A DNA stretch of 23,130 nucleotides from Coprococcus_A sp051877705 (GCA_051877705.1 JBJEJD010000032.1:1-23130); one strand, 5' to 3'. Counted from the first letter of the stretch, positions 15,107 through 23,130 are shown. Made by a program: numbers and translations. The notes: generated by a model not told the origin, from the letters alone.

Positions 15107-15126
15107 TTTATCCTGCGCAGGATAAA
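15107..15126. promoter_or_regulatory. Perfect 20-nt palindrome in the kinase leader
   Basis: TTTATCCTGCGCAGGATAAA reads identically on both strands. It starts about 30 nt downstream of the predicted transcript start. It could be an operator for a dimeric regulator, or an RNA hairpin with an 8-bp stem and GCGC loop. No T tract follows, so it is not an intrinsic terminator. Confidence 0.55.
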
Positions 15127-15227
15127 ACAATCCATTTTACAAATGAAAAATTAACTATTGCTATAGAGAGGCAACAATCTGACTGAGATAGATAAGTTCT
15201 ATGACAGGAAAATTGGAGGGAACCGTC

Positions 15228-17003
15228 ATGCTTGAAATCGGTACTGTTGTGGATGACAGATACAGAGTGCTTAGAGAGCTTGGACGGGGTGGTACGGGTA
15301 TTGTGTATCTGGCATTGGATGAGCGGTCCAATAGAACATGGGCCATTAAAGTCATTAGCGGCGAAAAGGAGGATCATGATCTGGCCAGAAGGGCGCTGAT
15401 GTCGGAAGCATATATTCTCAAAAGCCTTCATCACCGATATTTGCCGGTTATTGCAGAGATCCTGGAAAATGAAGACTGCGTCATCATTATCATGGAATAT
15501 ATTGAAGGCAGATCGATGAAGGAGATGTTAATAGACAGTATGAAAAGGGATGGTCACCCGCTGCTTTTGGAAGATGTGATAATGTGGGCCGGTCAGCTCT
15601 GTGAAGTACTGCATTATCTGCATACAGCTGAAAATGCGGTTATCTATGGAGATTTGAAGCCTGGAAATGTGATGGTCAGGCCCGATGGGAGTATTGCTTT
15701 GATTGATTTTGGTACCGTTCGGCTGTCGGGAAAGAATTATGAAGGTGGTATGAGCTGTCTTGGTACACCGGGATATGCGGCTCCTGAACAATATGGAAGC
15801 AGGCGGCTGGGTCCGTGGACAGATATTTATTCCTTTGGTGCAACATTACATTGCCTTTTGACGGGGCGTGATCCGGCACAGATGCCATTTAGTTTTCCTG
15901 GCATCCTGGAATGTTGTCCGCAGCTGGAAGAAGAGTTATCGGTCAGACAGAAAAAAAGGCTTGCAGAGTTTGAAAGGATTATTGAACGCTGTACCTGTTA
16001 TTCTGCCGGAGCCCGTTATCACTCCTGTGAGGAGATTGCAGTTGAACTTGCAGCCATCGGGAGAATAGAAGCTAAAAGTATGAAAAGGCTATGCGGGAAG
16101 AAGACTTTATTTAAAATGTGTCTGTGTGCTGTGATTTTATCGGGAATTCTGGCTGTGGGAGGAGCTTTGATCGAAAAGCGAATGAAAAGTATGCAATATA
16201 CTATGTTTATTGAGCAGGCGAAAACATTGGATTTTGAAGAAAAAATTAATTATTTCAGGAGAGCTGTGGAATTGGATCCTTATCGCGAAACGGCTTATAT
16301 GGGGCTGCTGGATATGTTGCTTGAAGATGGATTGTTTTCTGACAATGATGAAAAGCTGATGACGGAATTGCTCTATGCCAGAGGAAACAGCAGAAAAAAA
16401 GATAATAAGACCTGTCTGCAGGAAAATAATAATGGATATGCGATTTTTTCATATAAGATGGGGATGGCCTGCTATTATATGACAGGGGAGAGCGGTGGAA
16501 GAATCCGGGCTTCAGGATGGCTGAAAACTGTTGTTGATATGAATATGGACCAGCTTGATCTGGGAATATATGATAGTCAAAAAGAGATATGGCAGAACAG
16601 GGCAGATGTTCTTGTCAGATTTACCGGTTTTTATAATGAGAGCCTGAGACGGACGGAATATGCGGAAGATACAATATTGTATGGGGAAAATTACTGGGAG
16701 GATCTTAAAATTCTGCTGTCAGACTTTATGGACGAGTGGACAGATATTGAGCTGCGGCTGTATCAGGAAATTGTTTTGCGTGTGTCTGAGGGAATTGGCG
16801 ATTTTCAGGCTGCAGGTATTGATAAAAGGGAGCTTGAATATGTACTGGAAGAAATTACATATCGTATTTCTGTTATTTCACAGGATCATCAAGATCGATC
16901 AGAAGAACTGAGGGAACAAATTGAACAGGCGATTGAAAAAGTAAAGACGGGAATGAATGTGGTTTATGGTGAATCAGGGGGACAGCATTATGATGAAAAG
17001 TAG
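15228..17003 (+). CDS. Membrane-anchored Ser/Thr protein kinase with extracytoplasmic C-terminal region
   Basis: A 591-residue eukaryotic-like kinase. The kinase domain spans about 10-275: glycine loop GRGGTG 19-24, Lys41 in AIK, Glu60 in the C helix, catalytic loop YGDLKPGN with Asp142 and Asn147, Mg-binding DFG at 160-162 and APE within GYAAPEQ near 182-188. The usual HRD is YGD, so it lacks the Arg that positions a phosphorylated activation loop. One membrane helix lies near 295-315. The remaining 270 residues should be outside the cell and begin with a TPR-like segment (INYFRRAVELDPYRETAYMGLL near 340-361). No PASTA repeats are seen. TTGGAGGG at 15213-15220 supports ATG 15228. The 3' end overlaps the next gene by 14 nt. 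Confidence 0.9.
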   Translation: MLEIGTVVDDRYRVLRELGRGGTGIVYLALDERSNRTWAIKVISGEKEDHDLARRALMSEAYILKSLHHRYLPVIAEILENEDCVIIIMEYIEGRSMKEMLIDSMKRDGHPLLLEDVIMWAGQLCEVLHYLHTAENAVIYGDLKPGNVMVRPDGSIALIDFGTVRLSGKNYEGGMSCLGTPGYAAPEQYGSRRLGPWTDIYSFGATLHCLLTGRDPAQMPFSFPGILECCPQLEEELSVRQKKRLAEFERIIERCTCYSAGARYHSCEEIAVELAAIGRIEAKSMKRLCGKKTLFKMCLCAVILSGILAVGGALIEKRMKSMQYTMFIEQAKTLDFEEKINYFRRAVELDPYRETAYMGLLDMLLEDGLFSDNDEKLMTELLYARGNSRKKDNKTCLQENNNGYAIFSYKMGMACYYMTGESGGRIRASGWLKTVVDMNMDQLDLGIYDSQKEIWQNRADVLVRFTGFYNESLRRTEYAEDTILYGENYWEDLKILLSDFMDEWTDIELRLYQEIVLRVSEGIGDFQAAGIDKRELEYVLEEITYRISVISQDHQDRSEELREQIEQAIEKVKTGMNVVYGESGGQHYDEK

Positions 17004-19497
17004 ATGGCAATATATTCTGATGTTTGTAGTATTGGTGTGTGTGTTGTCGGGAGGTGTCTGTGAGGGTAAAATGCTTTTAGTAGCATTTGGCGCTGAATCT
17101 TTGGAAGCAGAGCTGAGGATAGAAAATTGTGTTTTGGGAAATGAGAATTTTTTTATGGAGGATATTTCGCTTATAGCCGAAGTAAAAGGAGGGAGAGGAC
17201 CGTGGCAGATAAGGTGGAATATCAGATATCAACTGGCGGAGACCGGAGATATTATTGAGATTGTCGGAACCTGTGAGGAACTGCAAGAAGTATTAGCAGA
17301 GTATGGAATAGGTCGAATAGAAAAAAATAAGGAAGAAATACATGTGGTATTGTCTTCAGAAGGCAGTTATGAAGTATATCTGTCTGTAACAGATATGGAT
17401 GGGACATCGATGGAATCAGGAGTGTATTATTTGGTTATTGATCGGACGGCACCATCTGTTTCTGTGTCAGAAATATCAGAGGCATTGATGGGCCATAATA
17501 TTTATGGCCGTCTTGAGATTCCTGTGATATCTGTGCTTGTGGATGACCAGTATGAGGCATGCGCAGCATCGGGTCTGAGCCAGATCGTCTATCACATAAC
17601 AGATTGCAGTGGTAATGTGACGGAAGGATATCTCCTGCAGAATGATGAGGAAAACGCTGCACAATGGCAGGGTTATCTGCAGCCGGATCCTGTAAAATTT
17701 GCTGATGGTCGTCTGGAGATTGTGGTGACGGCATCTGATAAAGCAGGAAATGTGAATCATTCACAAGTGGTGATGCTAATGACAGATACCCGGGAACCAG
17801 TTGTTGAATTTGAGTTTGACACGGCGGACAGATTGGAAGATAAATATTATTCTCATCGTAAGGTGCTGCAGATAACGGTGGAGGAGGAGAATTTTGATAT
17901 GGCATGCAGCCCCGTAGTAATGACAGAGAATGAGGGCGGTTATACTTTTACAGGTTGGCAGCAGAGAGGAGCAAAAACAACAGGAATGATTATTTTTTCT
18001 GAAGACGGAGAATATGGAGTTACTTTTTCATGTAAAGATCTGGCAGGCAATAGTTCCGGCATGAAGGAATTGATGAATTTTATTATTGATAAGACTGCTC
18101 CGGTGATTTCTGTCAGCTACGACGATCAGCAAGTCAGGAATGAAAGGTATTATAGTGAGAAGAGAACAGCTTTTATCACTGTGGAGGACCATAATTTCAG
18201 GGAAGAAGATGGTGTAATCAATATTCATTGTGACGAGAAAGAAGAAATTCCAGTGGTTGGACCATGGACCTCTGATGGAGACAGTCACAAAGCGCAGATA
18301 ACCTTTGAAGCAGATGGCAGTTACTCACTGTCCGTTGACTGGGCGGATCCGGCAGGAAATAAAGCGGAAGGCTACCGTTCGGGCACATTTATTATTGACA
18401 GAACAGAACCTGAACTGACAATAGAGGGTGTGAGTGATTGCTCTTCGAATAATGGGAAGGTAGCCCCGGAGGTCAGGATTTATGATGAAAATGTCCATGT
18501 CAATGGCATCATGCTGTCATTACAGGAAGCTTCTGGAGGGGCTTTGGAGATAGAACCCATGATTCGCAGAATATCTGATGAACAAGGCGAAGCTATTATA
18601 TTTGATGATTTTGGACCGGAGATGGATGGCATTTACACATTAAAAGCCGAAGCTGAAGACCTGGCAGGAAATAAAACTTTCCGGGAAATAAAATTTTCGG
18701 TCAACAGAGGTGGTTCTTCCTTTAGTTTTAGCGATGGGACAAAAAAGTTATTTGAAAAAATATTTATCCGGCAGCCGAAGGATATCGTCATTTTTGAAAA
18801 TAATGTGGACTGGCTGACTGACCGGGAGATATCTGTTTATTGCAACGGAGAAATGGAGGAACTGTCAGAGGGGCAGGATTACAGGATAGATGTGGCAGGT
18901 TCCGGAAACACACCTAAACAATATACGTATACTATTCCGGCTGAATATTTTGAAAAAGAGGGAGTATATACGATACATCTCTATTCGCAGGATTGTGCTT
19001 CAAATATTTCATCGAACGATGCCGTGAAGCAGAAGGCTGGTTTTATTCTTGATTCAACAGCACCTTCGATTACTGTTGCCAATCTGGAAGAAAGACATTA
19101 TTATCACGAGAAGGAACATGAATTTACAGCGGTCATCACTGATAATACGATGCTTGAATCGGTCAGATATTATCTGGATGGTCAACTGGTAAGAACATAT
19201 AAAAAAGATGAGCTGGAACAGATGGATGGTGTGCTGTATCTGAAGACTGGCAGTGCGGATGACTACCAGACAATCAAACTGGAAGCGGAGGATGCGGCAG
19301 GCAATTTATCCGAATCTAAGGAATGGCACATACTTGTAAATGCAACGCAGCAGACGATTCGTCAGAGTGGATGGAATGTTCAGGAAGAAGAAAACGTTCA
19401 GCGTGGAGCTGTAATGATTGTATTTATAGGAACTGCCGTTGTTGTTGGCGTTCTTGGAATCATCTGGTTTTGGGTGAGAAAACAGAAAAAAATATAA
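16990..19497 (+). CDS. Secreted, C-terminally anchored protein with repeated Ig-like modules
   Basis: An 835-residue predicted surface protein. It has an N-terminal signal peptide (about 1-35, hydrophobic core YILMFVVLVCVLSG). Tandem beta-sandwich modules follow, with starts marked by D(R/K/S)TAP-like motifs near residues 151, 266 (DTREP), 366, 470 (DRTEP) and 687, and each ending in an AGN-type turn. The repeat signature YYxxKxxxxITVEExNF occurs around 283-302 and 385-403 in variant form. A final membrane helix near 807-829 precedes a basic tail (RKQKKI), which should place the repeats outside. There is no LPxTG motif. AGGGGG precedes ATG 16990; the start overlaps the kinase stop, so translation is coupled. 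No enzymatic domain is recognised. It could be the sensor, stalk or substrate partner of the kinase. Confidence 0.85.
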   Translation: MMKSRWQYILMFVVLVCVLSGGVCEGKMLLVAFGAESLEAELRIENCVLGNENFFMEDISLIAEVKGGRGPWQIRWNIRYQLAETGDIIEIVGTCEELQEVLAEYGIGRIEKNKEEIHVVLSSEGSYEVYLSVTDMDGTSMESGVYYLVIDRTAPSVSVSEISEALMGHNIYGRLEIPVISVLVDDQYEACAASGLSQIVYHITDCSGNVTEGYLLQNDEENAAQWQGYLQPDPVKFADGRLEIVVTASDKAGNVNHSQVVMLMTDTREPVVEFEFDTADRLEDKYYSHRKVLQITVEEENFDMACSPVVMTENEGGYTFTGWQQRGAKTTGMIIFSEDGEYGVTFSCKDLAGNSSGMKELMNFIIDKTAPVISVSYDDQQVRNERYYSEKRTAFITVEDHNFREEDGVINIHCDEKEEIPVVGPWTSDGDSHKAQITFEADGSYSLSVDWADPAGNKAEGYRSGTFIIDRTEPELTIEGVSDCSSNNGKVAPEVRIYDENVHVNGIMLSLQEASGGALEIEPMIRRISDEQGEAIIFDDFGPEMDGIYTLKAEAEDLAGNKTFREIKFSVNRGGSSFSFSDGTKKLFEKIFIRQPKDIVIFENNVDWLTDREISVYCNGEMEELSEGQDYRIDVAGSGNTPKQYTYTIPAEYFEKEGVYTIHLYSQDCASNISSNDAVKQKAGFILDSTAPSITVANLEERHYYHEKEHEFTAVITDNTMLESVRYYLDGQLVRTYKKDELEQMDGVLYLKTGSADDYQTIKLEAEDAAGNLSESKEWHILVNATQQTIRQSGWNVQEEENVQRGAVMIVFIGTAVVVGVLGIIWFWVRKQKKI

Positions 19498-19512
19498 AAA
19501 CAGAAAAATTTA

Positions 19513-19541
19513 TTTACAAACAGAAAAGAATTCACTATCAT
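19513..19541 (+). promoter_or_regulatory. Probable moeA promoter
   Basis: TTTACA (19513-19518), a 17-bp spacer and TATCAT (19536-19541), about 45 nt before the moeA ATG. A small hairpin ATGTTT-ttatg-AAACAT (19540-19556) followed by TTTTA overlaps it and might weakly terminate the upstream operon. Confidence 0.5.
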
Positions 19542-19587
19542 GTTTTTATGAAACATTTTAAATGATATCAGATTGTGGGAAATAAAT

Positions 19588-20787
19588 ATGATAAGTGTGG
19601 AGGATGCGGTGGGGCTTTTAAGCGCCTGCAGCCATTGTATAAAAGAAACTGAAAAAATACCTTTAATGGAAGGTCTGGGCAGAACGCTGGCAGTGAATGT
19701 GACAGCGCCTATGGACCAGCCGCCATTTCCAAGGTCTCCCCTTGATGGATATGCTATTCGGGCTGAAGACAGCATGGGAGCGACACCGGAATCACCGGTT
19801 TGCCTTGAAGTTATTGGTGAAGTATGTGCGGGTCAGGTTTTCAGAGGCTGTGTCGGCAGTGGTCAGGCTGTACGGATTATGACGGGTGCACCTATACCGG
19901 AAGGTGCCGATACAGTTATTAAACAGGAGAATACGGATTATGGGGATAAGCAGGTGAATATCTGTGAAAATCTTGTGCCCTATGGCAATTATTGTGCCTG
20001 TGGGGAAGATTACTGCAAAGGGGACATACTTCTTGAGAAAGGAACGATTCTGGATAGTGCTGCCATTGGTACTATGGCGGGTGCCGGAATGACTGTTGTG
20101 GATGTATATCGGCAACCAAGAGTGGGCGTGATATCCACGGGGGATGAGGTGCTTTCTCCGGGATCCGTATGGCAGCCGGGAAAAATCTATGACAGTAATC
20201 TGTATCTGATTGGAGCCAGGCTCAGAGAGCTGGGAATCATTCCTGTATGGATGCTGCATTGTGGAGATCAGCCAGAGAAGATGACAGAACTGATTCGAAA
20301 TAAAGTAAAAGAGGTGGATCTGTTGGTAACAACAGGAGGTGTTTCTGTCGGAAAAAAGGATATTATGCATGAAGTTATCCGTTTGCTTCCAGCCAGAAAG
20401 CTGTTCTGGAAAGTAGCAGTCAAACCGGGGGCACCGGTACTTGGAGCAGTATACAGCGATGTACCTGTCATCTGTCTGTCCGGCAATCCTTTTGGTGCGG
20501 CTTCTAATTTTGAATTGCTGGTTCGTCCCGTACTTGCAAAAATGACAGGAAATAGCCGATATGCCGGAAAGAGAATAAAAGCTGTATTCGATGGAGAGTT
20601 TTTAAAAAGCAGCAGCTGCAGACGGTTCCTGCGGGGATATTATGAGAATGGGCGTGTGAGGATGCCACAGGAGAAGCATGCGTCCGGTATACTGTCATCA
20701 CTGATTGGCTGTAATTGTATGATCGATATAGAGTCGGGCAGTCAGGGACTGCATCAGGGAGATATGGTGCAGGTGCTGTTGTTTTAG
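19588..20787 (+). CDS. moeA: Molybdopterin molybdenumtransferase MoeA
   Basis: A 399-residue enzyme that inserts molybdate into adenylylated molybdopterin, the last general step of molybdenum cofactor synthesis. The N-terminal motif is PPFPRSPLDGYAIRAED at about 45-61. The MoCF-binding domain shows GVISTGDEVLSPG, TGGVSVGKKD near 248-257 and LSGNPFGA. The length fits MoeA. No other cofactor gene (moaA, moaC, mogA, mobA) is in the window, so it stands alone. The ribosome binding site before ATG 19588 is weak (TGGGAAA). A TTG five codons upstream is an alternative start, but the MISVEDA beginning is typical. Confidence 0.94.
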   Translation: MISVEDAVGLLSACSHCIKETEKIPLMEGLGRTLAVNVTAPMDQPPFPRSPLDGYAIRAEDSMGATPESPVCLEVIGEVCAGQVFRGCVGSGQAVRIMTGAPIPEGADTVIKQENTDYGDKQVNICENLVPYGNYCACGEDYCKGDILLEKGTILDSAAIGTMAGAGMTVVDVYRQPRVGVISTGDEVLSPGSVWQPGKIYDSNLYLIGARLRELGIIPVWMLHCGDQPEKMTELIRNKVKEVDLLVTTGGVSVGKKDIMHEVIRLLPARKLFWKVAVKPGAPVLGAVYSDVPVICLSGNPFGAASNFELLVRPVLAKMTGNSRYAGKRIKAVFDGEFLKSSSCRRFLRGYYENGRVRMPQEKHASGILSSLIGCNCMIDIESGSQGLHQGDMVQVLLF

Positions 20788-20832
20788 AACAGCAGAAGGA
20801 TCCTGGAGGCTTTTGTAAAGGCTGCCGGCCAG

Positions 20833-21780
20833 TCAGATGCCGGATGATATCATAGACTGATATTGACGGTAAAAAATGCCATAGGCGATGAAGGCTGTTA
20901 TCAATTCAGTGATCCAGAATGCGTGCCATACGCCATCGCTGCTGAGAAAACGGCTCAGTATAAATGCCAGTGGAAGAATCAGTACAACGCAGCGCAGACA
21001 GGAGATCATCAGGGAATGGGTTCCTTTTCCCATGGCTTCCAATGCTCCTTCTGAAGTCACGGAGATGGCAGAGACTGCAAAACCGATACAGATGATACGG
21101 ATAGCTTTGGAACCGGCGGTAATGGTGATGTTATTATCGGTGAACAGATACATCAACTTGTCAGGAATGCAAACGCACAGCAGTGTACCGGACAGCAGAA
21201 TGAGCAGAATGATGCCAAGTGCTGTCCGGTATATTTTTTTGACACGCAGCGATTCGCGGGCACCAAAATTATAGCTCATAATGGGACGCATACCCTGAAT
21301 AACACCATTGGCCGGCAGATAGAGGAAGCTCTGCAGCTTGTAGTAGATCCCGAGAATCAGTACGGATGTTTCGGAAATAGCCGCCAGCATACTGTTTAAG
21401 ACAGAGATCAGCACGGACGGCAGAGCCATGTTCAGAGTGGCGGGAATACCGATGGCATAAAGCTGCCGCCACAGATAAGGCTGCGGTCTGAAGGAAGATA
21501 TATCAAAACGGAGATTCAGCGGTGTGATGCGGCAGGCCAACAGATAGATCAGAAGACCGGAGGTCTGACCGATGCCGGTAGCCCATGCGGCACCTTCGAT
21601 TCCCATGGCAGGGAAAGGTCCGATGCCGAAAATCATCAGGGGATCCAGAATGATATTGATCAGGCAGCTGCCTCCAAGACTGATCATGGAGGTCATCATA
21701 CGCCCCACGGATTGGAATATTTTCTCAAAGGTAATGCCGATGGTCTGTATCATGGAAAAGCCGAGAACGATGACTGCTAA
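20833..21780 (-). pseudogene. MATE-family efflux transporter, N-terminally truncated
   Basis: The minus strand encodes about 315 residues matching the C-terminal two thirds of a Na+/H+-coupled MATE multidrug exporter. It includes CLINIILDPLMIFGIGPFPAMGIEGAAWATGIGQ in short recognisable blocks, the central YNFGAR motif (NGVIQGMRPIMSYNFGA region) and the final helices. Full-length MATE proteins are about 450 residues. Family-like sequence extends upstream of Met 21753 as FLAVIVLGFS and then stops abruptly at a TAG about 35 nt further out. The N-terminal helices are not found upstream. An internal ATG at 21753 is possible, but the product would lack about a third of the transporter, so a pseudogene is more likely. 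Confidence 0.8.
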
Positions 21781-21834
21781 AAAGGACTATAGATTCCACT
21801 GTTTGTAAGTCAGAAACAGAAAAATCTATAGTCC
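21779..21834 (-). terminator. Strong minus-strand hairpin terminator at the broken MATE end
   Basis: On the minus strand GGACTATAGATT (plus 21823-21834) pairs over 12 bp with AATCTATAGTCC (plus 21784-21795). An inner 6-bp helix CTGTTT/AAACAG follows, and the next bases are TTTTTA. It has the form of an intrinsic terminator for something transcribed leftward. It directly abuts the remaining MATE sequence. Confidence 0.75.
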
Positions 21835-21984
21835 TCCATCGACACGTCCAATATTCAACTGGTTCAGTTATATCATTCTGCTTTGGAAAAGTCAAGCATC
21901 GTTTGTCACTATTGGCTATAAGGTCTGAATCATGGATAACAGAACCTTTCAACATCTGTAAGTTTTATTGATGTTTTTTTCTTG
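21835..21984. other. Intergenic stretch of unknown origin next to the MATE fragment
   Basis: No gene is supported here. A minus-strand frame of about 76 codons runs from 21955 into the MATE fragment, but it crosses the terminator hairpin, lacks a ribosome binding site and resembles nothing I recognise. The segment could be the remnant end of an inserted or recombined element that removed the start of the MATE gene. Confidence 0.4.
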
Positions 21985-21990
21985 TATAAT
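21985..21990 (+). promoter_or_regulatory. -10 element for the ABC transporter operon
   Basis: TATAAT lies 60 nt upstream of the ABC start. The -35 region at 21963-21968 (TTTTAT) is poor, suggesting dependence on an activator such as a BceR-type response regulator; that dependence is inference. Confidence 0.45.
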
Positions 21991-22049
21991 AATGGTACAT
22001 CGAGATGTGAGTGGCAGTTGGTTGGTATTGATTGAAAAGGAGCAGAAAG

Positions 22050-22826
22050 ATGAATCAGAAATTACTGGAAGTAAGGTCTTTGAGAAAATATTACGGAAGA
22101 AAAAATAATCTGACGAAGGCATTGGACGGTATCAGTTTTCAGATACTGGAGGGAGAATTTATCGGTATCATGGGCAGCAGTGGTTCGGGAAAAACAACGC
22201 TTTTAAATTGTATCGCGGCTGCAGCAAAGCCGACGGAGGGGGCGATTCTGCTCGGCGGCGAGAATATTGCCGGATTTAAAGGTAAGAAGCTGGCGGATTA
22301 CAGAGGCAGCCGTATCGGTTATCTTTTCCAGAATTTTGAACTGCTGGATAATATGACGGGACGTGAGAATGTACTGCTTCCCATGGCAATTCACGGTTAT
22401 ACATCTGGCGACATTGACCGGCGGGTGGATGCCCTGGCACAGTATCTTGAGATTGAAGATGTACTGAAGAAGTTCCCATCGGAAATGTCAGGGGGACAGA
22501 AGCAGAGAGTAGCTGCAGCCAGAGCACTGATCATGGAACCGGATATTCTGCTGGCAGATGAGCCGACAGGGGCATTGGATTCAAGGAATGCGAAGACGCT
22601 GATGAACAAGCTGACAGGTATTAACAGGGATCAGAAAAAGACCATTTTAATGGTAACCCATGATCCCAATGCGGCCAGCTATTGTTCGAGGATTCTGTTT
22701 ATACAGGATGGCATATTGTTCCATGAGCTGAGAAAAAGGGAACCGGAAGAGAAAAGGGAAGACTTTTATGAGCGGATCATTGCTGTTATGGCACAGATGG
22801 GAGGAGGCAGCGACAATGTTCTTTAA
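22050..22826 (+). CDS. ABC transporter ATP-binding protein, BceA/LolD-like
   Basis: A 258-residue ATPase of the MacB/LolD/BceA class, which works with FtsX-type permeases. Walker A is GSSGSGKT at 42-49, the Q-loop lies in YLFQNFELLDNMT (about 91-103), the signature is MSGGQ at 146-150 and Walker B is ILLADEPTGALDS at 166-178. The H-loop follows in MVTHDP. AAGGAG at 22037-22042 supports ATG 22050 over an in-frame TTG at 22032. The gene overlaps the permease gene by 11 nt. BceAB-type systems remove peptide antibiotics such as bacitracin from the membrane; the substrate here is unknown. No two-component genes are seen upstream. Confidence 0.93.
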   Translation: MNQKLLEVRSLRKYYGRKNNLTKALDGISFQILEGEFIGIMGSSGSGKTTLLNCIAAAAKPTEGAILLGGENIAGFKGKKLADYRGSRIGYLFQNFELLDNMTGRENVLLPMAIHGYTSGDIDRRVDALAQYLEIEDVLKKFPSEMSGGQKQRVAAARALIMEPDILLADEPTGALDSRNAKTLMNKLTGINRDQKKTILMVTHDPNAASYCSRILFIQDGILFHELRKREPEEKREDFYERIIAVMAQMGGGSDNVL

Positions 22827-23130
22827 TATGGTCAGAAAAGGCAGTCAGCGGAACAGAAAGGAAAATGGTCTTTTTTTTGCCTCTCAGGTGATAGCCATTA
22901 TCGCTTTTTATATTATCTGGTCACTGGAGAATCAGGATGTGATGATTTTTCTTCAGAAAATGGAAAGTGATGCAGTAGACAAGCTGTTTCAGCTGATACC
23001 TGTGCTCTATGGATTTTCTATTGTTATTCTCTTTTTCCTGGCTTATTTTGCGGGTAAATATCAGATGGAGCGCAGAAGTCACGAATTTGGTATGTATCTG
23101 ATGATGGGGATGAGCAGGCAGAGACTGTTT
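22816..23130 (+). CDS. FtsX-like ABC permease (BceB type), N-terminal part
   Basis: The first 105 codons of a permease that continues beyond the window. A hydrophobic first helix (LFFASQVIAIIAFYIIWSL, about 24-42), a short extracellular loop and a second helix (VLYGFSIVILFFLAYFAGKY, about 63-82) are followed by RRSHEFGMYLMMGMSRQRLF. That last block is the typical FtsX/BceB cytoplasmic coupling region. GGGAGGAGG precedes ATG 22816, which lies inside the end of the ATPase gene, giving coupled translation. It should pair with the preceding ATPase in a peptide-antibiotic or lipid-linked export system. Confidence 0.9.
   Translation, partial: MFFNMVRKGSQRNRKENGLFFASQVIAIIAFYIIWSLENQDVMIFLQKMESDAVDKLFQLIPVLYGFSIVILFFLAYFAGKYQMERRSHEFGMYLMMGMSRQRLF

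Noticed and set aside
17086..17110. Lipobox-type signal in the Ig-like surface protein
   Set aside because: The Cys near the signal peptide is preceded by GGV rather than a lipobox; a C-terminal membrane helix already gives an anchor.
20825..20843. CCGGC/GCCGG hairpin between moeA and the MATE fragment as a bidirectional terminator
   Set aside because: The stem is short and no T tract follows on either strand.
21725..21955. 76-codon minus-strand frame bridging the MATE fragment and the unexplained stretch
   Set aside because: It passes through the terminator hairpin in a different frame from MATE, has no ribosome binding site and matches no family I recognise.

Overview
The window looks like a chromosomal segment from an anaerobic Firmicute, most likely Lachnospiraceae. 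I infer this from the rho-rpmE-DUF1385-prmC-prfA gene order, strong AGGAGG-type ribosome binding sites, TTGACA/TATAAT-type promoters, moderate GC, a YqhQ-type DUF1385 protein, a type II pantothenate kinase, and ThrE-type half transporters. No rRNA, tRNA, CRISPR array or complete mobile element was seen.

Layout. 1-1600: gdhA (glutamate dehydrogenase) on the minus strand, with its own promoter and terminator. 1600-6852: a housekeeping information-processing cluster on the plus strand: rho, rpmE (zinc-type L31), a DUF1385 membrane protein, prmC and prfA. PrmC methylates the GGQ glutamine of the release factor encoded just after it. 6890-9813: a P-type cation ATPase preceded by a sigma-A-type promoter, a yybP-ykoY (Mn2+) riboswitch and a terminator that competes with the riboswitch P1 stem, so the pump is predicted to be induced by Mn2+. 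9810-11002: a YkgJ-type cysteine-cluster protein, then an unusual HPr-like protein that keeps the phosphorylatable His but has Asp where the regulatory Ser46 should be. 11100-13393: an EamA/DMT transporter and a two-subunit ThrE/YjjP-YjjB-type exporter. 13448-14957: nth (endonuclease III) and coaW (type II pantothenate kinase).

15043-19497: the most unusual unit. A membrane-anchored Ser/Thr kinase with an atypical catalytic loop overlaps a secreted, C-terminally anchored protein made of repeated Ig-like modules. They share one promoter, and a perfect 20-nt palindrome lies in the leader. This could be a surface-sensing or signalling pair. 19513-20787: a lone moeA. 20833-21780: a MATE exporter missing its N-terminal third. 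Its broken end abuts a strong minus-strand terminator hairpin within a stretch of unknown origin. 21960-23130: the ATPase and the start of the permease of a BceAB/FtsX-type ABC transporter, running off the window.

Coding starts were chosen by Shine-Dalgarno position, so several are downstream of the longest possible open frame. Family names come from recognised motifs; no database search was possible.
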